Positions 40,768 through 49,812 of a stretch of DNA of 61,509 nucleotides are shown here, piece by piece. Under the pieces are notes generated by a model. It worked only from the letters and a program-made list of their open reading frames with translations, was not told where the DNA came from and did not search any database. A program made the translations under genes and the position numbers. The DNA comes from Mycobacterium helveticum. GTDB lineage: Bacteria > Actinomycetota > Actinomycetes > Mycobacteriales > Mycobacteriaceae. Within the stretch, counting starts at the first letter, position 1. Every line of letters begins with the position of its first letter. The stretch is from positions 1-61,509 of the forward strand of contig NZ_VMQU01000013.1 in the NCBI RefSeq assembly GCF_007714205.1, written 5' to 3'.

Positions 40768-41598
40768 TCAGCCCGTGTGGGCCGGGGCGAACTGCGGCCC
40801 CTCCGGCGGGGGCGCGGCGGCCGGACCCGGCGCGGGCACCGGCCCCGGCGGGGGCGGCGGCGGGTTGAGGATGAACGGAACCGTCTGCGAGCGCAGATTG
40901 CCCAGCTGCACGACCAGGTTGTAGGTGCCCGGCCCGATCGCGGGCCGCGGCAGCGGGCAGTGCGGCGCCGACCCCATGCCGGTCCACGTCACCGCCGTCG
41001 TCACCTGCTCACCGGGCGTGAACGTCTTGATCAGGGTCTCGTTGGAGGGCGCGCAGTCCAGGTTGGACCACAGCCGCTTGTTGTCCAGCGAGTAGACGTA
41101 TGCCGCCAGCACCGCGGCACCGACGTCCCGCTTGCAGGACACCAGGCCGATGTTGGTGACGACCATGGTGAACTTCGGCTGGTCGCCGATGAAGTACTGG
41201 GGCTGGTTGGTCAGACCCTTGACGGCCAGGGTCGAGTCGGGACAGTCGTCGCCCTCCTTGAGCACCGGCGGCGGCTGGACCGCCGCGGTGGGTGTGGGCA
41301 TTTCCAGGTTTTGCCCCGGCCCCGGCGCCATCGGGTTGTTGCCGTCCTGCCCCGGCGCCGACGGCGGCGCCTGCGGCGCGGGCGAGCCGGGCTTGCCCGC
41401 AGCGGAGTTGGGTTTGTCGACGCTGGCGGGTTTGGCACCCGCGCTGCCATCCATGAAGGCGACGACGATCGCGACCACGATTCCGATCACGACGACCGCG
41501 ATGCCCAGCGCCAGGCCCCTGCGCCGCCAGTAGATCTCCGTGGGTAGCGGGCCACGCGGTTCCAGATCCAACACGTTCACACCGTATGCCCAGGTCAT
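40768..41598 (-). CDS. Membrane-anchored proline-rich protein (Rv3587c-like)
   Basis: A 276-residue protein: short cytoplasmic N-terminus (EPRGPLPTEIYWRRRG), one transmembrane helix at ~28-50, a proline/alanine-rich stalk, a globular domain with cysteines (EGDDCPDSTL, SCKRDVG, LDCAPSNE) and a Pro-rich tail. Matches M. tuberculosis Rv3587c in order and sequence. No known enzymatic motif. Convergent with disA (4 bp gap). Confidence 0.85.
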   Translation of the reverse strand: MTWAYGVNVLDLEPRGPLPTEIYWRRRGLALGIAVVVIGIVVAIVVAFMDGSAGAKPASVDKPNSAAGKPGSPAPQAPPSAPGQDGNNPMAPGPGQNLEMPTPTAAVQPPPVLKEGDDCPDSTLAVKGLTNQPQYFIGDQPKFTMVVTNIGLVSCKRDVGAAVLAAYVYSLDNKRLWSNLDCAPSNETLIKTFTPGEQVTTAVTWTGMGSAPHCPLPRPAIGPGTYNLVVQLGNLRSQTVPFILNPPPPPPGPVPAPGPAAAPPPEGPQFAPAHTG

Positions 41599-41699
41599 CC
41601 GGATCTGCCCGACCCGCCTCGGCGTGTCGCGGAGTTAGCCGGCCGACCGCCGTGTTAGTGGGGTGCTCCCCACCCGACCGTGGGCCCGCTGTTCCCCCG

Positions 41700-42317
41700 C
41701 TATTCGCCTATGTCGCCGACGTGGCCGCGCAGCGCCGCGCGCCCGTCGGCGAGGTGGTAGGTGACGCCCGCTATCGCCAGCGCGCCCGCGGCGACGCGCT
41801 CGGCGATGGCCGACGAGCGCGACATGAGCTGCGCCACCGTCTCGCGCACGTGCCGTTCCTCGAACTCGTCGACGCGGCTCAGGCCCTCGCGGCGGCCCAT
41901 CAGGATCGAGGGCGTAACCCGCTCCACCACGTCGCGCACGAAGCCGCCCGGTATCACGCCGTCGTCGATCGCGCCCAGCGCCGCCTTGACGGCGCCGCAG
42001 CTGTCGTGTCCCAGCACGACGATCAGCGGCACGTCGAGCACCATCACCGCGAACTCGATGGAACCCAGCACCGCGGCGTCGATGGCCTGCCCGGCGGTGC
42101 GCACCACGAACATGTCGCCCAGGCCCTGGTCGAAGATGAGCTCGGCCGCCACCCGGCTGTCCGAACAGCCGAGCACGACCGCGGTGGGCTTCTGCCCGTC
42201 CGCCAGGCTGGCCCGGTGCGCGACGCTCTGGCTGGGATGCTGTGGCTTGCCGGCGACGAACCTCTCGTTACCCTCTTTGAGTGCTTTCCACGCGGTTACC
42301 GGACTGGTGTTAGCCAT
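41700..42317 (-). CDS. canB: Beta-carbonic anhydrase CanB
   Basis: A 205-residue beta-carbonic anhydrase. Zinc ligands Cys51, His104 and Cys107 (GCSDSRV and GHDSCGAV) and the Asp53-Arg55 dyad are all intact, so it should hydrate CO2 to bicarbonate. Homologue of M. tuberculosis Rv3588c. It starts within two bases of the divergent mutY start, so the promoters must overlap the opposite coding sequences. It serves as the local control for the degenerate paralogue at 48239. Confidence 0.95.
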   Translation of the reverse strand: MANTSPVTAWKALKEGNERFVAGKPQHPSQSVAHRASLADGQKPTAVVLGCSDSRVAAELIFDQGLGDMFVVRTAGQAIDAAVLGSIEFAVMVLDVPLIVVLGHDSCGAVKAALGAIDDGVIPGGFVRDVVERVTPSILMGRREGLSRVDEFEERHVRETVAQLMSRSSAIAERVAAGALAIAGVTYHLADGRAALRGHVGDIGE

Positions 42318-43227
42318 GGCCCACATCATGCCCCACCCGCCGGTGAACGGGCAGCCAACTGTCCGTGCCGACGAGTTGCTGCCGTGGTACGACCGGTGCC
42401 GCCGCGACCTGCCGTGGCGGGAGCCCGGCGTCAGCGCGTGGCAGATATTGGTCAGCGAGTTCATGCTGCAGCAGACGCCGGTGTCCCGGGTGCTGCCGAT
42501 CTGGACCGACTGGGTGCGACGCTGGCCGACACCCTCGGCCACCGCCGCCGCCGGCGCGGCGGACGTCTTGCGCGCCTGGGGCAAGCTGGGCTATCCGCGG
42601 CGGGCCAAGCGGCTGCACGAGTGCGCCACCGTCATCGCCCGTGACCACGGCGACGTGGTCCCCGACGATGTCGAGACTTTGCTGACCCTGCCGGGCGTCG
42701 GCGGCTACACCGCGCGGGCGGTGGCCTGCTTCGCCTACCGGCGGCCGGTGCCGGTGGTGGACACCAACGTGCGCAGGGTGGTGGCCCGGGCCGTGCACGG
42801 GCGGGCCAACGCCGGCCCACCGGCGGCGGCCCGCGACCACGCCGACGTTGCGGCGCTGTTGCCCCAAGACGCAACGGCGCCCCGGTTTTCGGTGGCCCTG
42901 ATGGAACTCGGTGCGACGGTCTGCACCGCGCGCGCCCCGCGGTGCGGGCTGTGTCCGCTCGGCGAGTGCGGTTGGCGGCACGCCGGTTACCCCGCTGCGC
43001 AGGAGCCGCAGCGCCGCGCACAGGCCTACGCCGGCACCGACCGTCAGGTCCGCGGGCGGCTGCTGGATGTCCTGCGCGGCAGCGATGCTCCGGTGACCCG
43101 CGCCGAACTCGACGTGGCGTGGCGAACCGATCACACCCAGCGCGAGCGGGCGCTCGACTCGCTGCTCGCCGACGGCCTGGTCACCCGGACCGCGGACGGG
43201 CGGTTCGCGCTGGCCGGCGAGGGGTAG
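42316..43227 (+). CDS. mutY: Adenine DNA glycosylase MutY
   Basis: A 303-residue glycosylase that removes A opposite 8-oxoG. It has the helix-hairpin-helix LPGVGGYTARAVACFA, the catalytic Asp in VVDTNVRRV, QQTP near residue 50, and a [4Fe-4S] site (CTARAPRCGLCPLGEC). ATG 42316 overlaps the canB start; ATG 42328 (MPHPPV) is an alternative. The C-terminal MutT-like domain is short, as in mycobacteria. Confidence 0.94.
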   Translation: MAHIMPHPPVNGQPTVRADELLPWYDRCRRDLPWREPGVSAWQILVSEFMLQQTPVSRVLPIWTDWVRRWPTPSATAAAGAADVLRAWGKLGYPRRAKRLHECATVIARDHGDVVPDDVETLLTLPGVGGYTARAVACFAYRRPVPVVDTNVRRVVARAVHGRANAGPPAAARDHADVAALLPQDATAPRFSVALMELGATVCTARAPRCGLCPLGECGWRHAGYPAAQEPQRRAQAYAGTDRQVRGRLLDVLRGSDAPVTRAELDVAWRTDHTQRERALDSLLADGLVTRTADGRFALAGEG

Positions 43228-43253
43228 CAGAAACAGGTCGTTGCCGGCATTGG

Positions 43254-43295
43254 GACGATTGAAACTCGACGATTGAAACTCGACGATTGAAACTC
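43254..43295. repeat. 3 x 14-bp perfect tandem repeat
   Basis: GACGATTGAAACTC is repeated three times head to tail just after mutY. The period of 14 excludes codon conservation; it looks like a small VNTR or a boundary scar of the accessory block. Confidence 0.85.
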
Positions 43296-43552
43296 TCTGT
43301 GGCCAAAGAGAAGTCGGGGACGCTGGCGTCGTTCGTCGCGACCTGCAGCGGGGGCCGGTGCAACCGGGGACGGGTCGACGACCCTGGCGCGGGTGATGCG
43401 ATGGCCGGCGTGGCGTCCACCGCGTGACAGCCTGGGCCACCGCCGTTTTCAATCAGGCGGCAGGCCCGTCGAAACCCGTTGCCCAGCATCGCTTCCGCTA
43501 GCTCCGCACACCCGGTCGTTTCGGGATATTTACGAACTGTATTTCCTGATTA

Positions 43553-43582
43553 TTGACACGCGTATTGCATCTCACGTACTGT
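43553..43582 (+). promoter_or_regulatory. SigA-like promoter of the dab operon
   Basis: TTGACA (43553-43558), an 18-base spacer and TACTGT (43577-43582) make a strong vegetative-type promoter, unusually consensus-like for a mycobacterium. Expected start near 43589, 45 bases before the dabB GTG at 43634. Confidence 0.6.
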
Positions 43583-43633
43583 CTCTCGCATGTACAGCGT
43601 CCCTTCGGCGGCACCACCCGGGCGTGCGGACCG

Positions 43634-45169
43634 GTGAGCGCCGTCCTCGTCGGTGTCTTGGCACTGCCCCTCCTCGCTTCACTGAGCGCACTGCTGGCCG
43701 GCTCGCGATCGCCCCGCGTCGTGGGGAGAGTCGGGGCCTGCGCCGCCGGTGCGGGATTCCTCGGCGCAGTCCTGCTCGGGCTTCACGTGACGGTCCACGG
43801 CTCCGTGTCGGCCGCGTTGGGCACGCAGCACGGCAACCGGATCGTCGAGCTGGAAGCCAACAGGCTCAGCGCGCTGCTGCTGGTGCTGGTTTACGGGGTG
43901 AGCACGGTGGTCCAGGTCTTCGCCCTGCGCTACCTCGCGCACGACAGACGGTCGCGTTGGTTCACCGCCGGTAGCGGTCTGCTCACCACCGCCTCCGCCG
44001 GCCTGATGGCCGCGGGAACCCTCGTCGGGCTGGCCGTCAGCTGGACGTTGGCCGGCATCGCGCTGTGCCTGCTGCTGGCCACCTACTGGGAGTTGCCCGC
44101 TGCCCGAGAAGGTGTGCGGCGCACCGCCACAGCGTTCCTGCTGGGCGACCTCGCCCTGTGGCTGGCGGTCGGACTGCTCACCGCACCACGGGGCAACGTC
44201 AGCCTCTCGGCCCTGGGCCACAGCGGATTCGAACAATCGCCGCTGCTGCCGGCGGCGGCCGCCCTGATCGTCGTGGCGGCACTGTCGCGATCAGCTCAGA
44301 TTCCGTTCCAGCGCTGGCTGCCCGCGACCCTGGCCGCACCGACGCCCGTCTCGGCGCTCCTGCACGCCGGTGTCGTCAACGCCGGCGGTGTACTTCTGGT
44401 CCGGCTCAGCCCGATAGTCAGCGGATCTGCCCTCGCCATGGCCCTGGCGTTCGTCGCCGGCATGCTGAGCATGATCTACGGCAGCGTCGTGATGCTCACC
44501 AGAGCCGACATCAAGGGGTCGTTGGTGTACTCGACGATGTCCCAGATGGGCTTCATGATCTTGACGTGCGGCCTGGGGCTGTCAGCCGCGGCGGTGTTCC
44601 ACCTTGTGGGCCACGGCTTTTACAAGGCCACGCTGTTCCTGTCCTCCGGCTCGGCGATAGCGAGGCGTCGCCGGAAGGCCGCCGGGCCACCCGCTCCGGG
44701 GGTGACTGCGGCCCGGTGGACGGCGATCCGATTCGCGGCGATGCTCCTGTCCGCCGCCGCGCTGTACGCGGCCGGCAACATCGTGCGGGTGCCCCGCGTC
44801 GAGCACGCCTCGGCATCAGCACTACTGATCTTCACCTGGGCGGCCGCCGCGGTGGCGTTGATGGGCTGGCTGACACGGGTCCCGGGCGCAAGGGCCGCCC
44901 TCCTCGGCGCCGCGGCGCTGCTGGTGGCGGCCGTCGGATACGTGGCGCTGATGCGCGCCGTGACCGGATTCCTGGCTCCCGACCTGCCCGCGGTCACCGT
45001 GCCCGCGGCGGCGTCGCCGGGCCTCGCCGCGGTGGCCGTCATCCTGGGCGGGCTGGCCCTTCTGCGCCAGCCGCCCAACGGCCGCGCCGGTCGGCTGCAG
45101 CGCGCCCTGTATACGAAAGCGCTTGTAGCGGGACAGATTCCGATGAAAACGACAGGAGTGCTCCGGTGA
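43634..45169 (+). CDS. dabB: DabB-like proton-translocating membrane subunit (NuoL/MrpA family)
   Basis: A 511-residue membrane protein of the NADH-quinone oxidoreductase subunit 5 family, with about 13 hydrophobic segments. Conserved proton-channel stretches include SRSAQIPFQRWLPATLAAPTPVSALLHAGVVNAG and YSTMSQMGFM. No other complex I or Mrp genes are nearby; instead it overlaps dabA by 4 bp, the arrangement of DAB inorganic-carbon transporters, where DabB couples the proton motive force to CO2 hydration by DabA. GTG 43634 is chosen because earlier codons fall in the promoter. Confidence 0.85.
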   Translation: MSAVLVGVLALPLLASLSALLAGSRSPRVVGRVGACAAGAGFLGAVLLGLHVTVHGSVSAALGTQHGNRIVELEANRLSALLLVLVYGVSTVVQVFALRYLAHDRRSRWFTAGSGLLTTASAGLMAAGTLVGLAVSWTLAGIALCLLLATYWELPAAREGVRRTATAFLLGDLALWLAVGLLTAPRGNVSLSALGHSGFEQSPLLPAAAALIVVAALSRSAQIPFQRWLPATLAAPTPVSALLHAGVVNAGGVLLVRLSPIVSGSALAMALAFVAGMLSMIYGSVVMLTRADIKGSLVYSTMSQMGFMILTCGLGLSAAAVFHLVGHGFYKATLFLSSGSAIARRRRKAAGPPAPGVTAARWTAIRFAAMLLSAAALYAAGNIVRVPRVEHASASALLIFTWAAAAVALMGWLTRVPGARAALLGAAALLVAAVGYVALMRAVTGFLAPDLPAVTVPAAASPGLAAVAVILGGLALLRQPPNGRAGRLQRALYTKALVAGQIPMKTTGVLR

Positions 45170-47899
45170 CCACGGTGGCTGAACACGTCTCGATCGAAAC
45201 CCGCCGCGCGCGGTTGCGCAGTGAGGTCAACCTCGCTGCTCGCGTGATCCCGACGCACTACCCGCTGGAGACGTTCATCGCGGTCAACCCGCTGGCCGGG
45301 CTGGAGTCGATGCCCTTCGCGCAGGCCGTCCGGCGCGCCGGTGATCTCTACGGCATTCGAGGCGTGCTGGACGAAATGACCTACCGCGATCTGCACCACC
45401 GCGCACGGATTACCGACGCCGACCTGGAATCTGTTCTGCGGCAGCGCTATCCGGCACTGCTCGACGGGAATCCCGTCCGAATGGGGAACCGCTCGGTGAC
45501 GCCTGCGGAATTGTTGCGCGCCGACCTGCTCAACGGCGACCCCGCCCCGGGGCCTGCGCGGCGCAACATGACCCGCAGCGAGAAGGCCGCGCCGCGGGTG
45601 GCCCGGCAGGTCGACGACCAGGCCGCCAAATGGTGCGCGGCGTACTTCGGCTCGTCGTCGGCGGGCTGGCAGATGCCCGGTCGGCAGGACGGCTTCTACC
45701 ACGCTTGGCGGACACTGGCCGCCGGGGACCACACGGTGAGCAGGAGCATCCGGGCCGCACTGCGGAAGGTGCCTCACCGATCCGACGATGCCGCGTTGCA
45801 CGCCCTGCAACAGTTGGCTGTCGCCGACGACGAACGGATCACCTACCTGCAGGCGCACCTGACCCGGCTTCCGGGCTGGGCCGCTCACGTCCGGTGGTCC
45901 GCGGAGCGTGCCACCGGTGTGGACCTGCTGGACTACCTCGCCATGCGGCTGACCTACGAAGCGGTGTTTTTGTCGCACCGCCGTTCCGGGCCGGACGGCG
46001 GACCGGGTGGGACCGTTGATCGGCCGATTCCCTCGGCCCGCGAGCGGGCCGCCGCACTGGCCCGGGCCTGGCAGCTGGACGAGGTGCACGACGGCGATCT
46101 GGGGGCGGCCGCGCGGGTGTTGTCGGCATTGCCCGTCACCGCGCGGCCCATGGTCTGGCAGCAGGCCTACGAGGGGCACTATCGCGACGCGCTGCTGCGG
46201 TCGTTGGCGCAGAGCGCGCCGGCACGAAGCGATGGGCGCCCGCATGCCCAGCTCGTGTGCTGCATCGACACCCGGTCCGAGGGACTGCGTCGCCGCATCG
46301 AATCACTGGGCGGCTACCAGACGTTCGGCTTCGCCGGTTTCTTCGCCGTCGCCATCCGGTTCACCGGCCTCCTCGGCGGAGCGCCCGACGATCTGTGCCC
46401 CGTCCTGATCAGCCCGGAGCACGAGGTCAGCGAGGCACCGACACCGTCCGCCGCGCGCGCGGCGCGGCGTCGGCGGGACGGCAGCCTGACGATGGCCGGC
46501 GCCGAGGCGGCGTTCCACGCGGCCAAGCAGGACCTGCTCGCGCCGTTCGCGTTGGCCGAGGCCGCAGGCTGGGCCGCCGGTCCCTGGGCAGCCGCGAAAA
46601 CGCTGAGCCCGAAAGTCGCCCGCGCCCAGCGCCCGCGCCAGCGCGCCCCGCGGGCGCCCCCCCCCCCCCCCCGGTTTTCGCCGCCGGGGGGGGCCGCGGG
46701 CCGCGCCCCCCCCGGGGCCCCCCGGGCCCCCCCCCCCCCCCCCCCCCCCCACCCGCCCCCCCCCCCCCCCCCCCCCACTGCGCGACCGGCTGGCGCCCCC
46801 CGCGCCGACCGTGTTGTCGATCAACGACACGGCCGAACTGGCCCGTCGCGCCCTGTACGCGCAGGTCGCACTTTCCACGATGGGCCTCACCGAAAAATTC
46901 GCCCGCCTGGTCGTCTTGTGCGGGCACGGCAGCGTCACCGAGAACAACCCGTATCAGGCGGCGCTGGACTGCGGAGCCTGCGGCGGGCAGGCCGGCGGCC
47001 CGAACGCGCGCACCGCCGCGGCGATCCTCAACAACGCCGATGTCCGCGGCGAATTGCGGGACCGGGGCATCGTGATTCCGGACGACACCTGGTTCGTCGC
47101 GGCTGCACACGACACCGCGACCGACCGGGTCACCGTCCTGGACGAGCACCTGGTTCCGGGCGGCCATCGCCACGACGTGCGCAGGCTCAGCACAGATCTG
47201 GCCATCGCCGGCGCCGAACTGGCCGCCGAACGCTGCCCGGGTCTTCCCGGCGCCCCCACCGCGCCCCGCCCGGCACGCGCCGCACGCCACGTCGCCAAGC
47301 GATCCCTCGACTGGGCGCAGGTCTTCCCCGAGTGGGGCCTGGCCGGCAACGCGGCATTCATCGTGGCACCCCGCGCGATCACCCGCGGAATCGACCTGCA
47401 CCGGCGGGTTTTCCTGCACTCCTACGAGGCCGATGTCGACCCCGACGGGAGCGCACTGGAAACCATTCTGACCGCGCCGATGGTGGTCGCTCAATGGATC
47501 AACTGCCAGTACTACTTCTCGACCGTGGCTCCGGAGGTCTTCGGAGCGGGGACCAAGACCATCCACAACGTCGTCGGCGGTGTGGGTGTGCTGGCGGGCT
47601 ACGGTGGCGACCTTCGGCTGGGCCTGCCGCTGCAGTCGCTGACCGATGGCCGGTCCTTCGGGCACGAACCCATGCGCCTGTTGACCGTCGTGCAGGCCCC
47701 GCTGCAGCGCATCGACATGGTGGTCCAGCGAAACCCTTCGCTGGACCACCTGTTCGGAAACGACTGGGTGTGCCTGGCCGCCCGTGAGCGCGCAGACCAA
47801 GGCTGGCAGCGCTGGACCCGCGGGGGCTGGCGGAGCTGGGACGCGGCCGCTGCGGCCGGTCCCCACCCGATCGAGCAGGAGGTAACGCCATGTCAGTAG
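45166..47899 (+). CDS. dabA: DabA-like (UPF0753/DUF2309) zinc protein, frame broken by a GC-run
   Basis: A ~900-residue protein with two halves. Up to about 46640 it reads in one frame, from GTG 45166 ([14 protein letters not shown]), containing AVNPLAGLE and CCIDTRSEG. From about 46800 it reads in another frame to 47899 and contains [24 protein letters not shown] and WINCQYYFS. CxDxR plus H and C are the beta-CA-like zinc ligands of DabA. DabA with DabB converts CO2 to bicarbonate in one direction. The frame change sits exactly within the C-run 46655-46790, so it is most likely a sequence error and the gene intact; a real pseudogene is the alternative. Overlaps dabB and the PII-like gene. 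Confidence 0.82.
46655..46790. other. C-rich low-complexity stretch inside dabA
   Basis: Several runs of 7 to 20 C, interrupted by G runs, would encode a proline/glycine tract that DabA proteins do not have. The reading frame differs on the two sides. The same kind of run is found at both window ends. Read as unreliable sequence. Confidence 0.85.
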
Positions 47900-48213
47900 A
47901 GGGACTGACCAAGATGACGAAGATCGAAGTCGTCGTCGCCGGAGAACACGCACCCGCGGTTCGCGAGCAGTTCCGCAGCGCCGGGGCAACAGGTTTCACC
48001 AGCGTGTCCGGCGTGTCGGGGCTGGGTCACAACGGCTACCACCAGGGTCGGCTGCTTTTCAATCAACAGGCCGCCCTGGAGCTGCTCATCACCGTCGTCC
48101 CGGATGCGAGGTCGGGGGCGCTGATCGCGGGACTGCGCCGCCTGCTCGAGGACTCACCCGGGGTCATGTTCGTCACCGACACCTACGTCAGCCGACCCGA
48201 GTACTTCAGCTGA
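47890..48213 (+). CDS. PII-like small regulatory protein of the dab operon
   Basis: A 107-residue protein with the size and pattern of PII-like trimeric regulators: beta-alpha-beta start [20 protein letters not shown], a T-loop-like [17 protein letters not shown], and a second beta-alpha-beta [19 protein letters not shown]. It is not a standard GlnB (no uridylylation YGxxRG loop). GCAGGAGGTAAC before the ATG is one of the best ribosome sites in the window. The ATG lies 10 bp inside the dabA end. PII-like proteins near bicarbonate transporters bind adenine nucleotides or bicarbonate and gate transport; that role is inferred. Confidence 0.75.
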   Translation: MSVEGLTKMTKIEVVVAGEHAPAVREQFRSAGATGFTSVSGVSGLGHNGYHQGRLLFNQQAALELLITVVPDARSGALIAGLRRLLEDSPGVMFVTDTYVSRPEYFS

Positions 48214-48238
48214 AACCCCCACCAGGAAAGGAAAACCC

Positions 48239-48871
48239 ATGTCCAACCCCCCGGCCGCATCCAACCCCTCGGCCGCCTGGCAGCGGCTCCGGGCCGGCAA
48301 CGAACGTTGCTGCGCGGCCCTGACTTCCAGGGCGGATGTCGCCACCGAGCGGCAAACCCCCAGGGCGGCGGTGTTCCGCTGTGCGGACTCCCCCATGGCA
48401 AGCGAGGCGGTATTCGGCCAAAGCCGCGGCTCACTGGTCGAGATCAGCAACTGGGGCCACGTCGTCGACACCGGCGTGCTGGCCGGCCTGGAGTACGCCG
48501 TCGGCACGCTCAGAACACCGGTGATCGCCGTCCTGGGCCATCCGGACTGCGCCGCGATGCATACCGCACTCAACGCCTGGAAAAGTGTCAGCTTCCCCGA
48601 CGGGGCGGTCCGCGCGGTCGTCGAGCACGGGATATCGTCGCTCACCCGGCTCAACACCACCATCGGCACCGCCGACGAACTGTCCGCGGCGCACGTGGCA
48701 CAAACCGGCGTCACGCTGTTGCACAAGTCGCCGCTGATCGCCAAGGCCGTCGACGGCGGACAGACCGCCATCGTGTGCCTCGTCAGCGACCGCAACGACG
48801 GCCGGCTGCGCGTCTGCGCGACGTTCGGAGACGTTTCCGAGACCGCGTCACCGCTGTTTGAGTGCGTGTGA
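48239..48871 (+). CDS. Beta-carbonic anhydrase paralogue lacking the dyad arginine
   Basis: A 210-residue beta-carbonic anhydrase-like protein that aligns along its length with CanB at 41700. Zinc ligands Cys48, His101 and Cys104 are kept (FRCADSP, GHPDCAAM) and so is Asp50, but the arginine of the CxDxR dyad is Pro52. The following VVRTAGQAID of CanB is EISNWGHVVD. The Asp-Arg dyad positions the zinc-bound water, so catalysis is doubtful and a bicarbonate/CO2-binding or structural role is possible. GGAAAGGAAAA precedes the ATG. 25 bp after the PII-like gene, same strand. Confidence 0.85.
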   Translation: MSNPPAASNPSAAWQRLRAGNERCCAALTSRADVATERQTPRAAVFRCADSPMASEAVFGQSRGSLVEISNWGHVVDTGVLAGLEYAVGTLRTPVIAVLGHPDCAAMHTALNAWKSVSFPDGAVRAVVEHGISSLTRLNTTIGTADELSAAHVAQTGVTLLHKSPLIAKAVDGGQTAIVCLVSDRNDGRLRVCATFGDVSETASPLFECV

Positions 48872-48880
48872 GCGCGCCAC

Positions 48881-49744
48881 ATGGAAGCCGATGACGCCGG
48901 CGCGTCGGGCGGCTACGCCGGGGCGGTGATCGCGATGGGCACCATGCACGGCAAGGAGCGTCAGGTGGCACCGCCGTTCGCCGACGTGCTCGGCGCGCGC
49001 GTCGTCGCGCCGCCCGGTATCGACACCGATCAGTTCGGCACTTTCACCGGCGAGGTGGCCAGGACGTCGGAGCCGCCGGCCGCGGCCACCGCCAAGGCGC
49101 GGCTGGCAATGCGGGCCCTCGGAGTGCCCTACGGCTTGGCCAGCGAAGCCAGCTACGACGCCTGGCTCGGCGTGCTGGCCGTGCACGAAGAAATCCTGGT
49201 CTTCGTCGACGACGTCCGCGGCATCCGGGTCGTCGAGGGCCTGCGCACCCCCGGCGCTCCCGGGCCGCCCCGCCTGGTCCACGGCGCCGACGACGCCGTG
49301 GATGCGGCGCGAGGCTTCGGGTTCCCCCGGCAGGGCGCCGCGGTCAAGGCCGCCGTCGAAGATCGGGTGCGGGTATTCGGCAAGGGGATCACCGACCCGG
49401 CGACGCTCGTCGAGGTCGTCGGTGCGGCGCTGGCGGTCGCCGACGGCAACCGGGCCTGGGTCGAACCCGACCTGCGTGCACATCACAACCCGAGCCGCCG
49501 CGATGTCCTGGCCGCCCTGGCGGGCCGGCTCGCCCGCCGCCTCGCCACACCTTGCCCCGGGTGCAAAAGTCCCGGATACGGCAAAGTCGCGGTTCGCGAG
49601 GGGCTTCCGTGCCGGGCCTGCGGATGTCCGACCACACTGGCCGCCGCCGATGTGCATGGGTGCCCGACATGCATGCACCGGAGCGCGGTGGCGCGCAGCG
49701 GGGCCGGCGCAGAGCCGCGCTTCTGCCCGGCATGCAACCCCTGA
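48881..49744 (+). CDS. DUF6671-like protein with C-terminal zinc ribbon
   Basis: A 287-residue protein. The N-terminal domain starts GAVIAMGTMHGKERQVAPPF, has PPGIDTDQFGTFTGEVART and LGVPYGLASEASYDAW, which I recall as typical of DUF6671. The C-terminal ~60 residues contain four CxxC pairs (CPGCKS, CRACGC, CPTCMH, CPACNP), probably two zinc ribbons. No catalytic residues recognised. It lies 9 bp after the CA-like gene, so it is part of the dab operon, and the ribbons suggest nucleic-acid or protein binding. Confidence 0.75.
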   Translation: MEADDAGASGGYAGAVIAMGTMHGKERQVAPPFADVLGARVVAPPGIDTDQFGTFTGEVARTSEPPAAATAKARLAMRALGVPYGLASEASYDAWLGVLAVHEEILVFVDDVRGIRVVEGLRTPGAPGPPRLVHGADDAVDAARGFGFPRQGAAVKAAVEDRVRVFGKGITDPATLVEVVGAALAVADGNRAWVEPDLRAHHNPSRRDVLAALAGRLARRLATPCPGCKSPGYGKVAVREGLPCRACGCPTTLAAADVHGCPTCMHRSAVARSGAGAEPRFCPACNP

Positions 49745-49761
49745 AGGGCGGATCTGGGTGC

Positions 49762-49812
49762 GGTGTCACGACAGGGCCGGTGTCACGACAGGGCCGGTGT
49801 CACGACAGGGCC
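49762..49812. repeat. 3 x 17-bp perfect tandem repeat
   Basis: GGTGTCACGACAGGGCC repeats three times without change. The third copy contains the stop codon of the winged-helix regulator (49800-49802). It lies in the short gap between two converging genes and marks the right edge of the DAB block. Confidence 0.85.

Larger units (their letters stand above)
43228..43633. other. Intergenic region mutY / dabB (406 bp)
   Basis: No gene is supported. It starts with a 3 x 14-bp tandem repeat (43254-43295), then ~200 bp without recognised signals, and ends with an AT-rich promoter for dabB (TTGACA 43553, TACTGT 43577). It marks the left boundary of the DAB-locus insertion. Confidence 0.6.

Noticed and set aside
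43254..43295. Possible CRISPR remnant because of the GATTGAAAC string
   Set aside because: Units are 14 bp and directly adjacent with no spacers, and no cas genes are nearby.
43553..43633. Longer DabB start at 43553
   Set aside because: This TTG is the -35 box TTGACA of a good promoter; the extension has no hydrophobic or conserved character.
46680..46800. Proline-rich domain within DabA
   Set aside because: The stretch is made of C runs, changes frame and matches the artefact runs at the window ends.
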